Shown piece after piece: positions 1 through 7,572 of a stretch of 64,000 nucleotides of DNA; positions within the stretch are counted from its first letter, which is position 1; every line of letters begins with the position of its first letter. The notes beneath the pieces are model-generated. The model searched no databases. It was not told the DNA's origin and saw nothing but the letters and a program-made list of their open reading frames with translations. Location: NCBI GenBank assembly GCA_016714815.1, contig JADKBZ010000011.1, positions 108,501 to 172,500 of the forward strand, given 5' to 3'. The position numbers and the translations under genes are program-made. The DNA is from Holophagales bacterium (GTDB lineage Bacteria; Acidobacteriota; Thermoanaerobaculia; UBA5066).

Positions 1-2
1 AG

Positions 3-1025
3 GCCGGCGGCTGGGACTACGACATCCGGACGAACGAGCTGACGTGGACGGACGTCACCTGCGAGATCCACGAGGTCGAGCCGGGAACGCGGCACTGCGT
101 GAACGAGGGGATCCGCTTCTACGCTTCCGAGTCGAGGCCGCGAATTACCGAGCTCTTCCGGCGCGCCGTCGAAACGGGCGAGCCTTTCGACGAAGAGCTG
201 GAGCTGATCACGGCAAAGGGGCGCCGAAAATGGGTCCGGTCGATCGGGCACCCCGAGCTCGAGGACGGAAAGGTCGTCCGGGTCCACGGCGTCTTCCAGG
301 ACATCCAGACCCGGAGAGAGCGGATCGCGGCCCTCGAGGAGGCGAACCGGGAGCTGGAAGCCTATTCGTACTCGGTCTCGCACGAGCTGAGGGCCCCGCT
401 GCGTGCCATCGACGGCCACTCGGCCCTGATCGACCAGGACTCCGGAGGGCAGCTGGACGAAGAGGGCCGGCACCATCTGGGGCAGGTGCGATGGAACGCC
501 CAGCGGATGGGCCAGCTGATCGACGGCCTCCTGGCCTTCTCCCGGGCGGGACGCACCGACCTCGGGTTCGTCGAGGTGGAGATGACCGGGGTCGCGCGGA
601 GCGCTTTTGCCCGGGTCGCGGCGGGGTCCGCGTCCGCCTCGAAAGTCTCTTTCGTGGTCGACGACCTGCCCGACGTCACGGGGGATGCCGAGCTCCTGGG
701 CCACCTCTGGGAGAACCTCCTTTCGAACGCGGTGAAGTTCTCCGCCCGGCGGGCGCGTCCCGAGATCCGCGTCGAGGGAAGCGTCGAGGGGGGCGAGGCG
801 GTCTACCGGGTCCGCGACAACGGGGTCGGGTTCGACATGCGGTTCGTCGACAAGCTCTTCGGCGTGTTCCAGCGACTCCACGGGATTCGAGAGTTCGAGG
901 GGACCGGCGTCGGCCTCGCCCTCGTTCGACGGATCGTCCTGCGCCACGGCGGGCGCGTCTGGGCCGAAGGCGAGCCGGACCGGGGCGCGACGTTCTCCTT
1001 CTCGCTGCCTCGGAAGCGGGCGTAG
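3..1025 (+). CDS. PAS-domain sensor histidine kinase (5' end outside window)
   Basis: The reading frame is open from the first bases of the window, so the gene starts upstream; 340 residues are visible. The visible N-terminus is a PAS/PAC sensory domain (GGWDYD..., later VHGVFQDI). A HisKA dimerisation domain follows with the H-box SVSHELRAPLRAI, whose His is the predicted autophosphorylation site. An HATPase_c domain has the N-box NLLSNAVKFSA, the G1 box DNGVGF and the G2 box GTGVGLAL. The kinase core resembles bacteriophytochrome-type kinases (family knowledge). No membrane segment lies in the visible part, and no response regulator lies next to it here. It converges on the methyltransferase gene with a 9-nt gap. 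The ligand is unknown. Confidence 0.9.
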   Translation, partial: AGGWDYDIRTNELTWTDVTCEIHEVEPGTRHCVNEGIRFYASESRPRITELFRRAVETGEPFDEELELITAKGRRKWVRSIGHPELEDGKVVRVHGVFQDIQTRRERIAALEEANRELEAYSYSVSHELRAPLRAIDGHSALIDQDSGGQLDEEGRHHLGQVRWNAQRMGQLIDGLLAFSRAGRTDLGFVEVEMTGVARSAFARVAAGSASASKVSFVVDDLPDVTGDAELLGHLWENLLSNAVKFSARRARPEIRVEGSVEGGEAVYRVRDNGVGFDMRFVDKLFGVFQRLHGIREFEGTGVGLALVRRIVLRHGGRVWAEGEPDRGATFSFSLPRKRA

Positions 1026-1034
1026 ATCGAGCCC

Positions 1035-1910
1035 CTATCTCGCTGGCCGTCTCCCCATCGCGAGCAGGCTGTTTCCGCGCGCCGCCGCCTCTTCGGGCAG
1101 ACAGAGCTCCGTTTCCGGCGGGACGAGGCGTCGGAGAAGGCGCGCGTCGTCGAGGTGCGCGGGAAGGTCCTCGTCGGGCCCTTCGGGATGGACGGAGACC
1201 GGAAATCCACGGACGGAAACGTCGACGCAGCCCGCCCTTTCCAGGCACCGGCGGGCGACCGAGGGAGTGAAGACGAGGACCTCGGGAACGCCGTCGCCGT
1301 AGCGGACGGCGGAACGCGTCGCGAGGCGCCGCAGCTCGCCGGGGCGTCCGTCGCGCAGGCTCTTGGCCGCTGCCTGCCAGAGGTTCGGGAGGACGAGGGC
1401 GATTCGGCCGCCGGGGGCCGTGACGCGGGCGAGCCGCCGGACGAGGGCCGCCGGGTCGGCGACGAGGCCCGCCACGTTGTGGAAGCAGAGGACGACCTCG
1501 AAGGGGCCGAGGCGGCGGGGAAGAGGGGAGTTCAGGTCGAGCTCGAGGAACGAGAGGCGGTCCCGAGCGCCGGAGCGGGCCGCCTTGCGGCGGGCGACCT
1601 CGAGCATTCCGGGCGAGATGTCGGCGAGGAGGGCGCTCGCGCGGGGAAGCTCGCGAAGGAGACGGAGTGCCCAGCGGCCCGTGCCGCCGCCGGCGTCGAG
1701 TATGCGGATCCCGTCGCCCTCGCCGAGCCCGGGCAGCAGCTCGAGGCGCAGGAGCGCGAGGAGCACCCGGTCCGAGAAGGCCCAGTAGGGGCGGTCCGCG
1801 ACCTGGTCGTAGACGGCCGCCCGCCGGTCGAAGAAAGCGCGAACCTCGGCGCTCCGGCGCGCGGGGCGAAGGCCCGGCCAGGCTGCGTCGCGGCTCGCGT
1901 CGGAACGCAT
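1035..1910 (-). CDS. Class I SAM-dependent methyltransferase
   Basis: The 291-residue protein has a class I methyltransferase core. Motif I is RILDAGGGTGRWAL near residue 75, an acidic motif II (ADIS) follows, and a post-motif segment contains LCFHNVAGLV. UbiE/type 11 methyltransferases share this layout, so it probably methylates a small molecule or lipid; the substrate cannot be read from sequence. The ATG at 1910 is preferred because a TATTCT hexamer ends 10 nt before it on the minus strand, which suits a leaderless start. The frame also stays open to an alternative start at 1976. It is divergent from the kinase gene at 1987. Confidence 0.8.
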   Translation of the reverse strand: MRSDASRDAAWPGLRPARRSAEVRAFFDRRAAVYDQVADRPYWAFSDRVLLALLRLELLPGLGEGDGIRILDAGGGTGRWALRLLRELPRASALLADISPGMLEVARRKAARSGARDRLSFLELDLNSPLPRRLGPFEVVLCFHNVAGLVADPAALVRRLARVTAPGGRIALVLPNLWQAAAKSLRDGRPGELRRLATRSAVRYGDGVPEVLVFTPSVARRCLERAGCVDVSVRGFPVSVHPEGPDEDLPAHLDDARLLRRLVPPETELCLPEEAAARGNSLLAMGRRPAR

Positions 1911-1970
1911 GAGGGCCGCGAGAATAGCCCCGCGCGTCGCGAACCGGGAATACCGGGCGCGGCGCCGAGA

Positions 1971-1976
1971 TAGCAT
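1971..1976 (+). promoter_or_regulatory. -10-like hexamer TAGCAT before kinase gene
   Basis: TAGCAT ends 10 nt before the ATG at 1987. There is no purine-rich ribosome binding site between them, so transcription would start within a few bases of the start codon. A comparable hexamer stands at the same distance before the paralogous kinase at 4647. No -35 box is obvious. Confidence 0.4.
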
Positions 1977-1986
1977 TCGAGCTTCG

Positions 1987-2643
1987 ATGGCCCTTTCCGT
2001 GGGAGAACGGCTCGGCCCCTACGAGGTCGTCGCCCGCGTCGGCGCGGGGGGAATGGGCGAGGTCTGGCGGGCCCGGGACACCCGGCTCGGCCGCGACGTC
2101 GCGATCAAGATCCTCACGAAATCCGGCTCCTCGAATGCCGACCGGATCCGTCGGTTCGAGGTCGAGATGAAGGCGGTGGGGCGCCTCGACCACCCGAACG
2201 TTCTCGCCGTCCACGACGCCGGGAGCCACGAGGGGGCGCCTTACCTCGTCACCGAGCTTCTCGAGGGAGAGACGCTCCGGGACCGTCTCGATCGCGGGCG
2301 CCTTCCGGCGAGAAGCGTCGCGGCCACCGCGGTCGAGATCGCGCAGGGCCTGGCGGCCGCCCACGCCGCCGGCGTCGTCCACCGCGACCTGAAGCCCGAG
2401 AACGTCTTCCTGACGCGCGACGGAAGGGTGAAGCTCCTCGACTTCGGCCTCGCCAAGCTCGTGGAGTCGCCAGCGCCGATCGCTTTCGAGGGGAGGGACG
2501 AGGCCGAGACGGCCGCCCGTCTCACGGTCTCGGGACCGTCGTCGGGACGGTGCGGTACATGTCGCCGGAGCAGATTCGCGGGGCCCCGGTCGACCACCGC
2601 TCCGACATCTTCGCGTTCGGTGCCCTCCTCTACGAGATGCTGA
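1987..2643 (+). CDS. Ser/Thr protein kinase, N-terminal part of a frameshifted gene
   Basis: This is the 5' half of a PknB-type kinase gene that is nearly identical in layout to the intact gene at 4647. It encodes the glycine-rich loop GAGGMGEVW, the ATP-binding Lys (VAIKIL), the catalytic loop HRDLKPEN and the DFG motif. Just after ARLTVSG (about nt 2531-2540) the frame is lost: the paralogue has one more base here and continues VVVGTVRYMSPEQ. The last ~30 codons to the stop at 2643 are therefore out-of-frame sequence. The break falls in the activation segment, so this fragment alone would not be an active kinase. Either the gene is a fresh pseudogene or one base is missing from the assembly. 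Confidence 0.75.
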   Translation: MALSVGERLGPYEVVARVGAGGMGEVWRARDTRLGRDVAIKILTKSGSSNADRIRRFEVEMKAVGRLDHPNVLAVHDAGSHEGAPYLVTELLEGETLRDRLDRGRLPARSVAATAVEIAQGLAAAHAAGVVHRDLKPENVFLTRDGRVKLLDFGLAKLVESPAPIAFEGRDEAETAARLTVSGPSSGRCGTCRRSRFAGPRSTTAPTSSRSVPSSTRC

Positions 2644-4589
2644 CCGGGGAGATGGCGTTCCGGCGTCCTTCGGCGATCGAGTCGTTCAGCGCGACGCTCG
2701 CGGAGGACCCGCTCGGCCGGCTCGCGGATCCGTCGCCGATACCGGAGGAGATCGAGCCGGTCCTGAAGCGCTGCCTCGAGAAAGACCCGGACGACCGGTT
2801 CCAGTCGGCAGCGGACCTCGCGTTCCAGCTCCGGGAGTACCGGGAGAGCTCCACGCGGACGTCGACCGCCCGCCAGCGCCCGCGAACCGGAGGACGCTAC
2901 TTCTCCGCCAGGGCCGCCGTGGCCGTCGGGCTCGTGCTCGTCGGGCTCGCCGCCGCCGTGGCCTGGCGCGCGGGGCGCGGCTCGGCGGGGCCGGGCGTCC
3001 CGCTCTTCCGGCAGCTCACCTTCCGGAGGGGTCTCGTCCTCTCGGCGCGCTTCTCTCCCGACGGCAAGACCGTCGTCTACGGGGCGGGCTGGGAAGGGGA
3101 GCCCTTCCGGCTCCAGTCGATGCGGACGGAGAGCCCCGAGTCGCGCCCGCTCGACCTGCCGCCGGGAGACGTTCTCGCCGTTTCGTCGACGGGCGAGCTC
3201 GCGATCTCGCTCGACAGGAAGTTCGTCTACGGCTTTCAGGCGCGCGGGACTCTCGCCCGCGTCCCGCTCCTCGGAGGGGCGCCGCGGAAGATTCTGACCG
3301 ACGTCGAGGACGCCGACTTCTCCCCCGACGGCCGGGAGCTCGCCGTGAGCCGGTCCGTCGAGGGGCGCTACCGCCTCGAGTACCCGATCGAGAAGGTCCT
3401 CTTCCAGGCCGGGGGGTGGATCAGCAACGTCCGCGTCTCTCCGGATGGAGAGCGCGTGGCGTTCGTCGACCATCCCGTGGCGGGCGACGATCGGGGCTCG
3501 ATCTGTGTCGTCGACAGGAAGGGCGTGAAGAGGTTCCTCTCCGAGGGGTGGGCGAGCGCTCTCGGCCTCGACTGGTCGCCCGACGGGCGCGAGGTCTGGT
3601 TCACCGCGACGGAAGTCTCGCCGAACTGCGGCCTCTGGGCCGTCGACCTGAAAGGAAACCGGCGGCTCCTGGCGCGCGGCGCGGGGCGCCTCTCCCTGCA
3701 GGACGTGAGTCCCTCCGGCGAGCTACTGTTGACGGAGGGGCGCGTGCGGCTCGGGATGGGATTCGGATCCCGGGACGCTTCGGCCGAGAGGGACCTCTCC
3801 TGGCTCGACGCCACCGTCGTGTCGGATCTCTCGCGCGACGGCCGGACGGTTCTCTTCGCCGAGCAGGGGGCCGGCGGGGGCGCCGGGACCTACTCCGTCT
3901 ACGTGCGGGGCACCGACGGATCCCCGGCGGCACGGTTGGGGGAAGGGACCGCGGGTCCTCTCTCCCCGGACGGCCAGTGGGCCTCGGCCGTCGTCCCCTC
4001 GACGCCTCCGGGCCTCGTCCTCCTTCCGACGGGACCCGGCCGGCCGAGGACGCTCGACCGCGGCCCGATCGCCAGCTTCCAGGCGGTCGCCTTCTACCCG
4101 GACGGAAAGAGGCTGCTGCTCGCTGCCAACGAGGACGGCAAGCCGGTCCGCCTCTACTCCCAGAGTCTCGAGGCGGGCGAACCGCGGGCCGTCTCGGGAC
4201 CGGGGCTCCGGTTCGCGCCCTCCTCCGACGTCATCTCTCCCGACGGGCGGACGGCCGCGGTGACCGACGGGGAGGGCCGCGTCGTCCTCTTCCCGCTCGA
4301 CGGCGCCGAGCCGCGCCTGGCCCCGGGCCTCGAGCCCGGCGACGTTCCGATGCGATGGAGCCTCGACGGCCGGGCGCTCTTCGTCTTCCGTTTCGACGAG
4401 CTGCCGGCGCGGATCCGGCGGGTGGCTCTCGACCGGCCGGGGCGCGAGGTCGTGGCGCAGATCCGGCCGCCGGACCCGGCGGGGGTCGAGTCGATCGTCT
4501 CCGCGCAGGTCACGCCCGAAGGGCGTTCCTGGGTCTACAGCTACTTCCAGTACCGCAACGATCTGTATTCGGTCACCGGCTTGAAATAG
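2550..4589 (+). CDS. Ser/Thr protein kinase, C-terminal part (kinase C-lobe, TM, TolB-like propeller)
   Basis: This is the 3' half of the frameshifted kinase gene. It opens in the activation segment (RYMSPEQIRG) and completes the C-lobe (DIFAFGALLYEMLTGE). A basic stretch and one membrane segment (AAVAVGLVLVGLAAAVAW) follow, then a ~520-residue WD40-like/TolB-type propeller with repeated SPDG motifs (FSPDGKTVVYG, VSPDGERVAF, WSPDGREVWF). In the full protein the kinase would be cytoplasmic and the propeller periplasmic, a known architecture of acidobacterial and myxobacterial kinases. GTG at 2550 is only the first possible in-frame start; the true start is probably 1987. Confidence 0.75.
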   Translation: MRYMSPEQIRGAPVDHRSDIFAFGALLYEMLTGEMAFRRPSAIESFSATLAEDPLGRLADPSPIPEEIEPVLKRCLEKDPDDRFQSAADLAFQLREYRESSTRTSTARQRPRTGGRYFSARAAVAVGLVLVGLAAAVAWRAGRGSAGPGVPLFRQLTFRRGLVLSARFSPDGKTVVYGAGWEGEPFRLQSMRTESPESRPLDLPPGDVLAVSSTGELAISLDRKFVYGFQARGTLARVPLLGGAPRKILTDVEDADFSPDGRELAVSRSVEGRYRLEYPIEKVLFQAGGWISNVRVSPDGERVAFVDHPVAGDDRGSICVVDRKGVKRFLSEGWASALGLDWSPDGREVWFTATEVSPNCGLWAVDLKGNRRLLARGAGRLSLQDVSPSGELLLTEGRVRLGMGFGSRDASAERDLSWLDATVVSDLSRDGRTVLFAEQGAGGGAGTYSVYVRGTDGSPAARLGEGTAGPLSPDGQWASAVVPSTPPGLVLLPTGPGRPRTLDRGPIASFQAVAFYPDGKRLLLAANEDGKPVRLYSQSLEAGEPRAVSGPGLRFAPSSDVISPDGRTAAVTDGEGRVVLFPLDGAEPRLAPGLEPGDVPMRWSLDGRALFVFRFDELPARIRRVALDRPGREVVAQIRPPDPAGVESIVSAQVTPEGRSWVYSYFQYRNDLYSVTGLK

Positions 4590-4630
4590 CGCCGGGGAAG
4601 CTGTCCGCGCGGAAGTGGGGCGGGGCGCGA

Positions 4631-4636
4631 TACCAT
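4631..4636 (+). promoter_or_regulatory. -10-like hexamer TACCAT before second kinase gene
   Basis: TACCAT ends 10 nt before the ATG at 4647, with no Shine-Dalgarno in between. Its position matches TAGCAT before the paralogue at 1987, so the duplicated unit probably included the promoter. Predicted mRNA would be leaderless or nearly so. Confidence 0.4.
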
Positions 4637-4646
4637 TTCCGGCTCC

Positions 4647-7250
4647 ATGGCGCTTCGCGAAGGCGACAAGCTCGGTCCCTACGAGGTTTCGGCCCGCATC
4701 GGCGCGGGGGGGATGGGCGAGGTCTGGCGGGCCCGGGACACCCGCCTCGGCCGCGACGTCGCCATCAAGATCCTGACGCGGACCGGCTCCTCCGACGCCG
4801 ACCGGATCCGCCGGTTCGAGGTCGAGATGAAGGCGGTCGGGCGGCTCAGCCACCCGAACGTCCTCGCCGTCTTCGACGTCGGAAGCCACGAGGGGAGTCC
4901 CTACCTCGTCTCCGAGCTCCTCGAGGGAGAGACGCTCCGCGACAGGCTCGACCGCGGCCCTCTTCCCGCGAGGTTCGTCGCCACCACCGCGGTCGAGATC
5001 GCGCAGGGCCTGGCGGCCGCCCACGCCGCCGGCGTCGTTCACCGCGACCTGAAACCGGAGAACGTCTTCGTGACGCGCGACGGCCGGATCAAGCTCCTCG
5101 ATTTCGGTCTCGCCAAGCTCGTCGAGCCGCGGGCGCCCCTCGCCTTCGAAGGAGCGGACGAAGCGGAAACCGCCGCCCGTCTCACGGTCTCGGGCGTCGT
5201 CGTCGGGACGGTGCGGTACATGTCGCCGGAGCAGATTCGCGGGGCGGAGGTCGACCACCGGTCCGACATCTTCGCGTTCGGGGCGGTGCTCTACGAGATG
5301 CTGACGGGAGAGGTCGCCTTCCGGCGCCCCTCGGCGATCGAGACGCTGAGCGCGACGCTCGCGGACGACCCGCTCAGCCGGCTCGAGGATCCCGAGCTGA
5401 TACCGGTGGAGATCGAGCCGGTCCTGAAGCGCTGCCTCGAGAAGAAGCCGGAAAACAGGTTCCAGTCCGCGGCCGACCTCGCGTTCCAGCTCGGCGAGTA
5501 CGTGGAGAGCGTCACGCGATCGTCGAACGTCCGGCGGCGGCCGAGCGCCGGGCGGCGCGCGCGGGGCGTGCGGCTCGCCGCGGCGGTCGGCCTCGCCGTC
5601 GCGGTCCTCGGCGTCGCCGGGCTGGCCTGGCGCGCGGGGCGCGGCTCTGCGGAGCCGGGCGTGCCGTCCTACCGGCAGCTCACTTTCCGCCGGGGCCTCG
5701 TCCTCTCCGCGCGCTTCTCCCCGGACGGGAGGACCGTCGTCTACGGTGCGGGCTGGGAAGGGGAGCCCTTCCGGCTCTTCTCGATGCGAACGGAGAGCCC
5801 CGAGTCCCGTCCGCTCGACCTGCCGCCCGGAGATGTCCTCGCCGTCTCGTCGACGGGAGAGCTCGCGATCTCGCTCGACCGAAAGTTCGTCTACGGCTTC
5901 TCGGCGCGCGGCACCCTGGCGCGGGTCCCGCTCGGAGGAGGCGCGCCGCGAAAGATCCTGACCGACGTGGAGGACGCGGACTTCTCTCCCGACGGGCGCG
6001 AGCTGGCGGTGAGCCGGGTCGTCGAGGGGCGGTACCGGCTCGAGTACCCGATCGAGAAGATTCTTCGCCAGGCCGAGGGGTGGATGAGCAACGTGCGCGT
6101 CTCTCCGGACGGAGAGCGCGTGGCGTACATCGACCACCCGATCCCGGGCGACGACCGGGGCTCGATCTGCGTCGTCGACCGGAAGGGCGCCGCGACGGTC
6201 CTCTCGTCCGGGTGGTCGAGCGCCCTCGGCCTCGACTGGTCTCCGGCCGGGGACGAGGTCTGGTTCACCGCGGCGGACGTCGGGCAGAACGGTGCGCTGT
6301 GGGGCGTCGACCTCCGAGGGAAGAAACGGCTCCTCGCGCGGACCCCGGGGCGGCTCTCGATCCAGGACGTCGCGTCGAACGGCAACCTTCTGATCACGGA
6401 GGGTCGGATGCGCGTCGGCATGGCCTCCGGGTCGAAGAACGGCCGCGACAGGGACCTCTCCTGGCTGGACCTCTCCGCGGTCGCGGACGTGTCGCGGGAC
6501 GGGAAGGCGGTCCTCTTCTCGGAGCAGGGGGCCGGGAGCGGAGACGGCACCTACGCCGTCTACCTGCGAGGGACGGACGGCTCGCCCGCGATCCGCCTCG
6601 GCGAGGGAACCGCGGGACCGCTTTCGCCCGATGGCCGGTGGGCCGTCTCGATCGTCCAGTCGGACTCCCAGCGTCTCGTCCTCCTTCCGACCGGACCCGG
6701 CCAGCTGAAGGCGCTCGACCGCGGCCCCATCGTCAGCTACCAGGCCGCGGCCTGGCTCCCGGACGGAAATCGGCTGCTCCTCTCCGCGAACGAGGAGGGA
6801 AAGCCGACCAGGCTCTACCTGCAGAGCGTCGAAGGCGGGCTTCCGCGAGCGATCTCCGGCGACGGCCTGAGAATCACGACGAGCACCGACGCCATCTCCC
6901 CCGACGGGCGGCTGGCCACCGTTCTCGACGGCAGCGACAGGGTCGTCCTCTTCCCGCTCGACGGCGGCGAGCCGCGTCTTCTTCCCGGCCTCGAGCCGGG
7001 AGACGTTCCGATGCGATGGAGCGCGGACGGCCGTTCGGTCTTCGTCTTTCGCTACGACGAGATGCCTGCCCGCATACGACGCGTCGACATCGATCCGGTC
7101 CGGCGCGAGCTGGTCGCCGAGATCGTCCCGCCGGACCTGGCCGGGATTCACTCGCTCGTGGCCGCGCAGACGACGCCGAGCGGCGACTCCTGGGTCTACA
7201 GCTACTTTTCGTTCAGGAACGACCTGTACCTCGCCACGGGAGCGAAGTAA
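4647..7250 (+). CDS. Membrane Ser/Thr protein kinase with TolB-like beta-propeller
   Basis: The 867-residue protein is the intact copy of the tandem kinase pair. The kinase domain spans about residues 10-285: glycine loop 18-25, Lys41 in VAIK, catalytic HRD at 132-134, DFG at 152-154, and MSPEQ in the activation segment. Residues ~308-328 form one membrane helix. The rest is a PD40/WD40-like propeller with repeated SPDG turns, predicted to be periplasmic. Family knowledge suggests that the propeller senses a ligand or cell-envelope state and that the kinase phosphorylates cytoplasmic targets. No adjacent substrate gene is evident; a PP2C phosphatase at 33.5 kb could oppose it. A convergent terminator follows at 7272-7302. 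Confidence 0.92.
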   Translation: MALREGDKLGPYEVSARIGAGGMGEVWRARDTRLGRDVAIKILTRTGSSDADRIRRFEVEMKAVGRLSHPNVLAVFDVGSHEGSPYLVSELLEGETLRDRLDRGPLPARFVATTAVEIAQGLAAAHAAGVVHRDLKPENVFVTRDGRIKLLDFGLAKLVEPRAPLAFEGADEAETAARLTVSGVVVGTVRYMSPEQIRGAEVDHRSDIFAFGAVLYEMLTGEVAFRRPSAIETLSATLADDPLSRLEDPELIPVEIEPVLKRCLEKKPENRFQSAADLAFQLGEYVESVTRSSNVRRRPSAGRRARGVRLAAAVGLAVAVLGVAGLAWRAGRGSAEPGVPSYRQLTFRRGLVLSARFSPDGRTVVYGAGWEGEPFRLFSMRTESPESRPLDLPPGDVLAVSSTGELAISLDRKFVYGFSARGTLARVPLGGGAPRKILTDVEDADFSPDGRELAVSRVVEGRYRLEYPIEKILRQAEGWMSNVRVSPDGERVAYIDHPIPGDDRGSICVVDRKGAATVLSSGWSSALGLDWSPAGDEVWFTAADVGQNGALWGVDLRGKKRLLARTPGRLSIQDVASNGNLLITEGRMRVGMASGSKNGRDRDLSWLDLSAVADVSRDGKAVLFSEQGAGSGDGTYAVYLRGTDGSPAIRLGEGTAGPLSPDGRWAVSIVQSDSQRLVLLPTGPGQLKALDRGPIVSYQAAAWLPDGNRLLLSANEEGKPTRLYLQSVEGGLPRAISGDGLRITTSTDAISPDGRLATVLDGSDRVVLFPLDGGEPRLLPGLEPGDVPMRWSADGRSVFVFRYDEMPARIRRVDIDPVRRELVAEIVPPDLAGIHSLVAAQTTPSGDSWVYSYFSFRNDLYLATGAK

Positions 7251-7271
7251 GGAACTCTGCCGGAAGGCGAC

Positions 7272-7302
7272 GGGAGACCGGCGCCGTGGCGACCGGTCTC
7301 CC
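7272..7302. terminator. Bidirectional hairpin terminator
   Basis: A perfect 10-bp stem (GGGAGACCGG at 7272-7281 with CCGGTCTCCC at 7293-7302) and an 11-nt loop lie between the convergent kinase and histone-like genes. There is no long U-tract, so termination strength is uncertain. Confidence 0.65.
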
Positions 7303-7313
7303 ACCTTCGCGCG

Positions 7314-7535
7314 TCAGATGACGCCGACGTCCTTCTTCTTGGGGGCGGCCTTCTTGGCGACGGCCTTCTTCGGGGCCGCCTTCTTCACGGCCTTCTTCGC
7401 GGGGGCCTTGGGGGCGGCCTTCGCGGGGGCCTTGGGGGCGACCTTCTTGGCCGGGGCCTTCACGGCGGCCTTGGGGGCGGCCTTCTTGACGACCTTCTTG
7501 GCCGGGACCTTCTTCGCTGCTTTCTTCGTTGCCAT
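7314..7535 (-). CDS. Histone H1-like Lys/Ala/Pro-rich protein
   Basis: The 73-residue protein is almost entirely Lys, Ala, Pro and Val in KKAAPKA / KAPAKK-type repeats, with only a short DVGVI tail outside that composition. This matches the C-terminal-domain type of histone H1-like bacterial proteins, which bind and compact DNA through charge rather than a fold. A good ribosome binding site (AGGAG) lies just upstream of the ATG, unlike the leaderless-looking genes nearby. It sits 37 nt downstream of the radical SAM gene on the same strand, but its composition argues against a RiPP precursor role. The repeat-rich sequence could vary in length between strains. Confidence 0.8.
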   Translation of the reverse strand: MATKKAAKKVPAKKVVKKAAPKAAVKAPAKKVAPKAPAKAAPKAPAKKAVKKAAPKKAVAKKAAPKKKDVGVI

Positions 7536-7572
7536 CAGAGCTCCTTTTGTTTCCGTCCGGGAGGACGGGGGG

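Noticed and set aside
3416..7321. 1301-residue open frame on the plus strand
   Set aside because: It runs out of frame through both kinase genes, is Arg/Pro/Gly-rich, and is an artefact of high GC content.
7314..7535. Lys/Ala-rich small protein as RiPP precursor of the radical SAM enzyme
   Set aside because: It has no leader or core pattern, and the composition is that of histone H1-like proteins.
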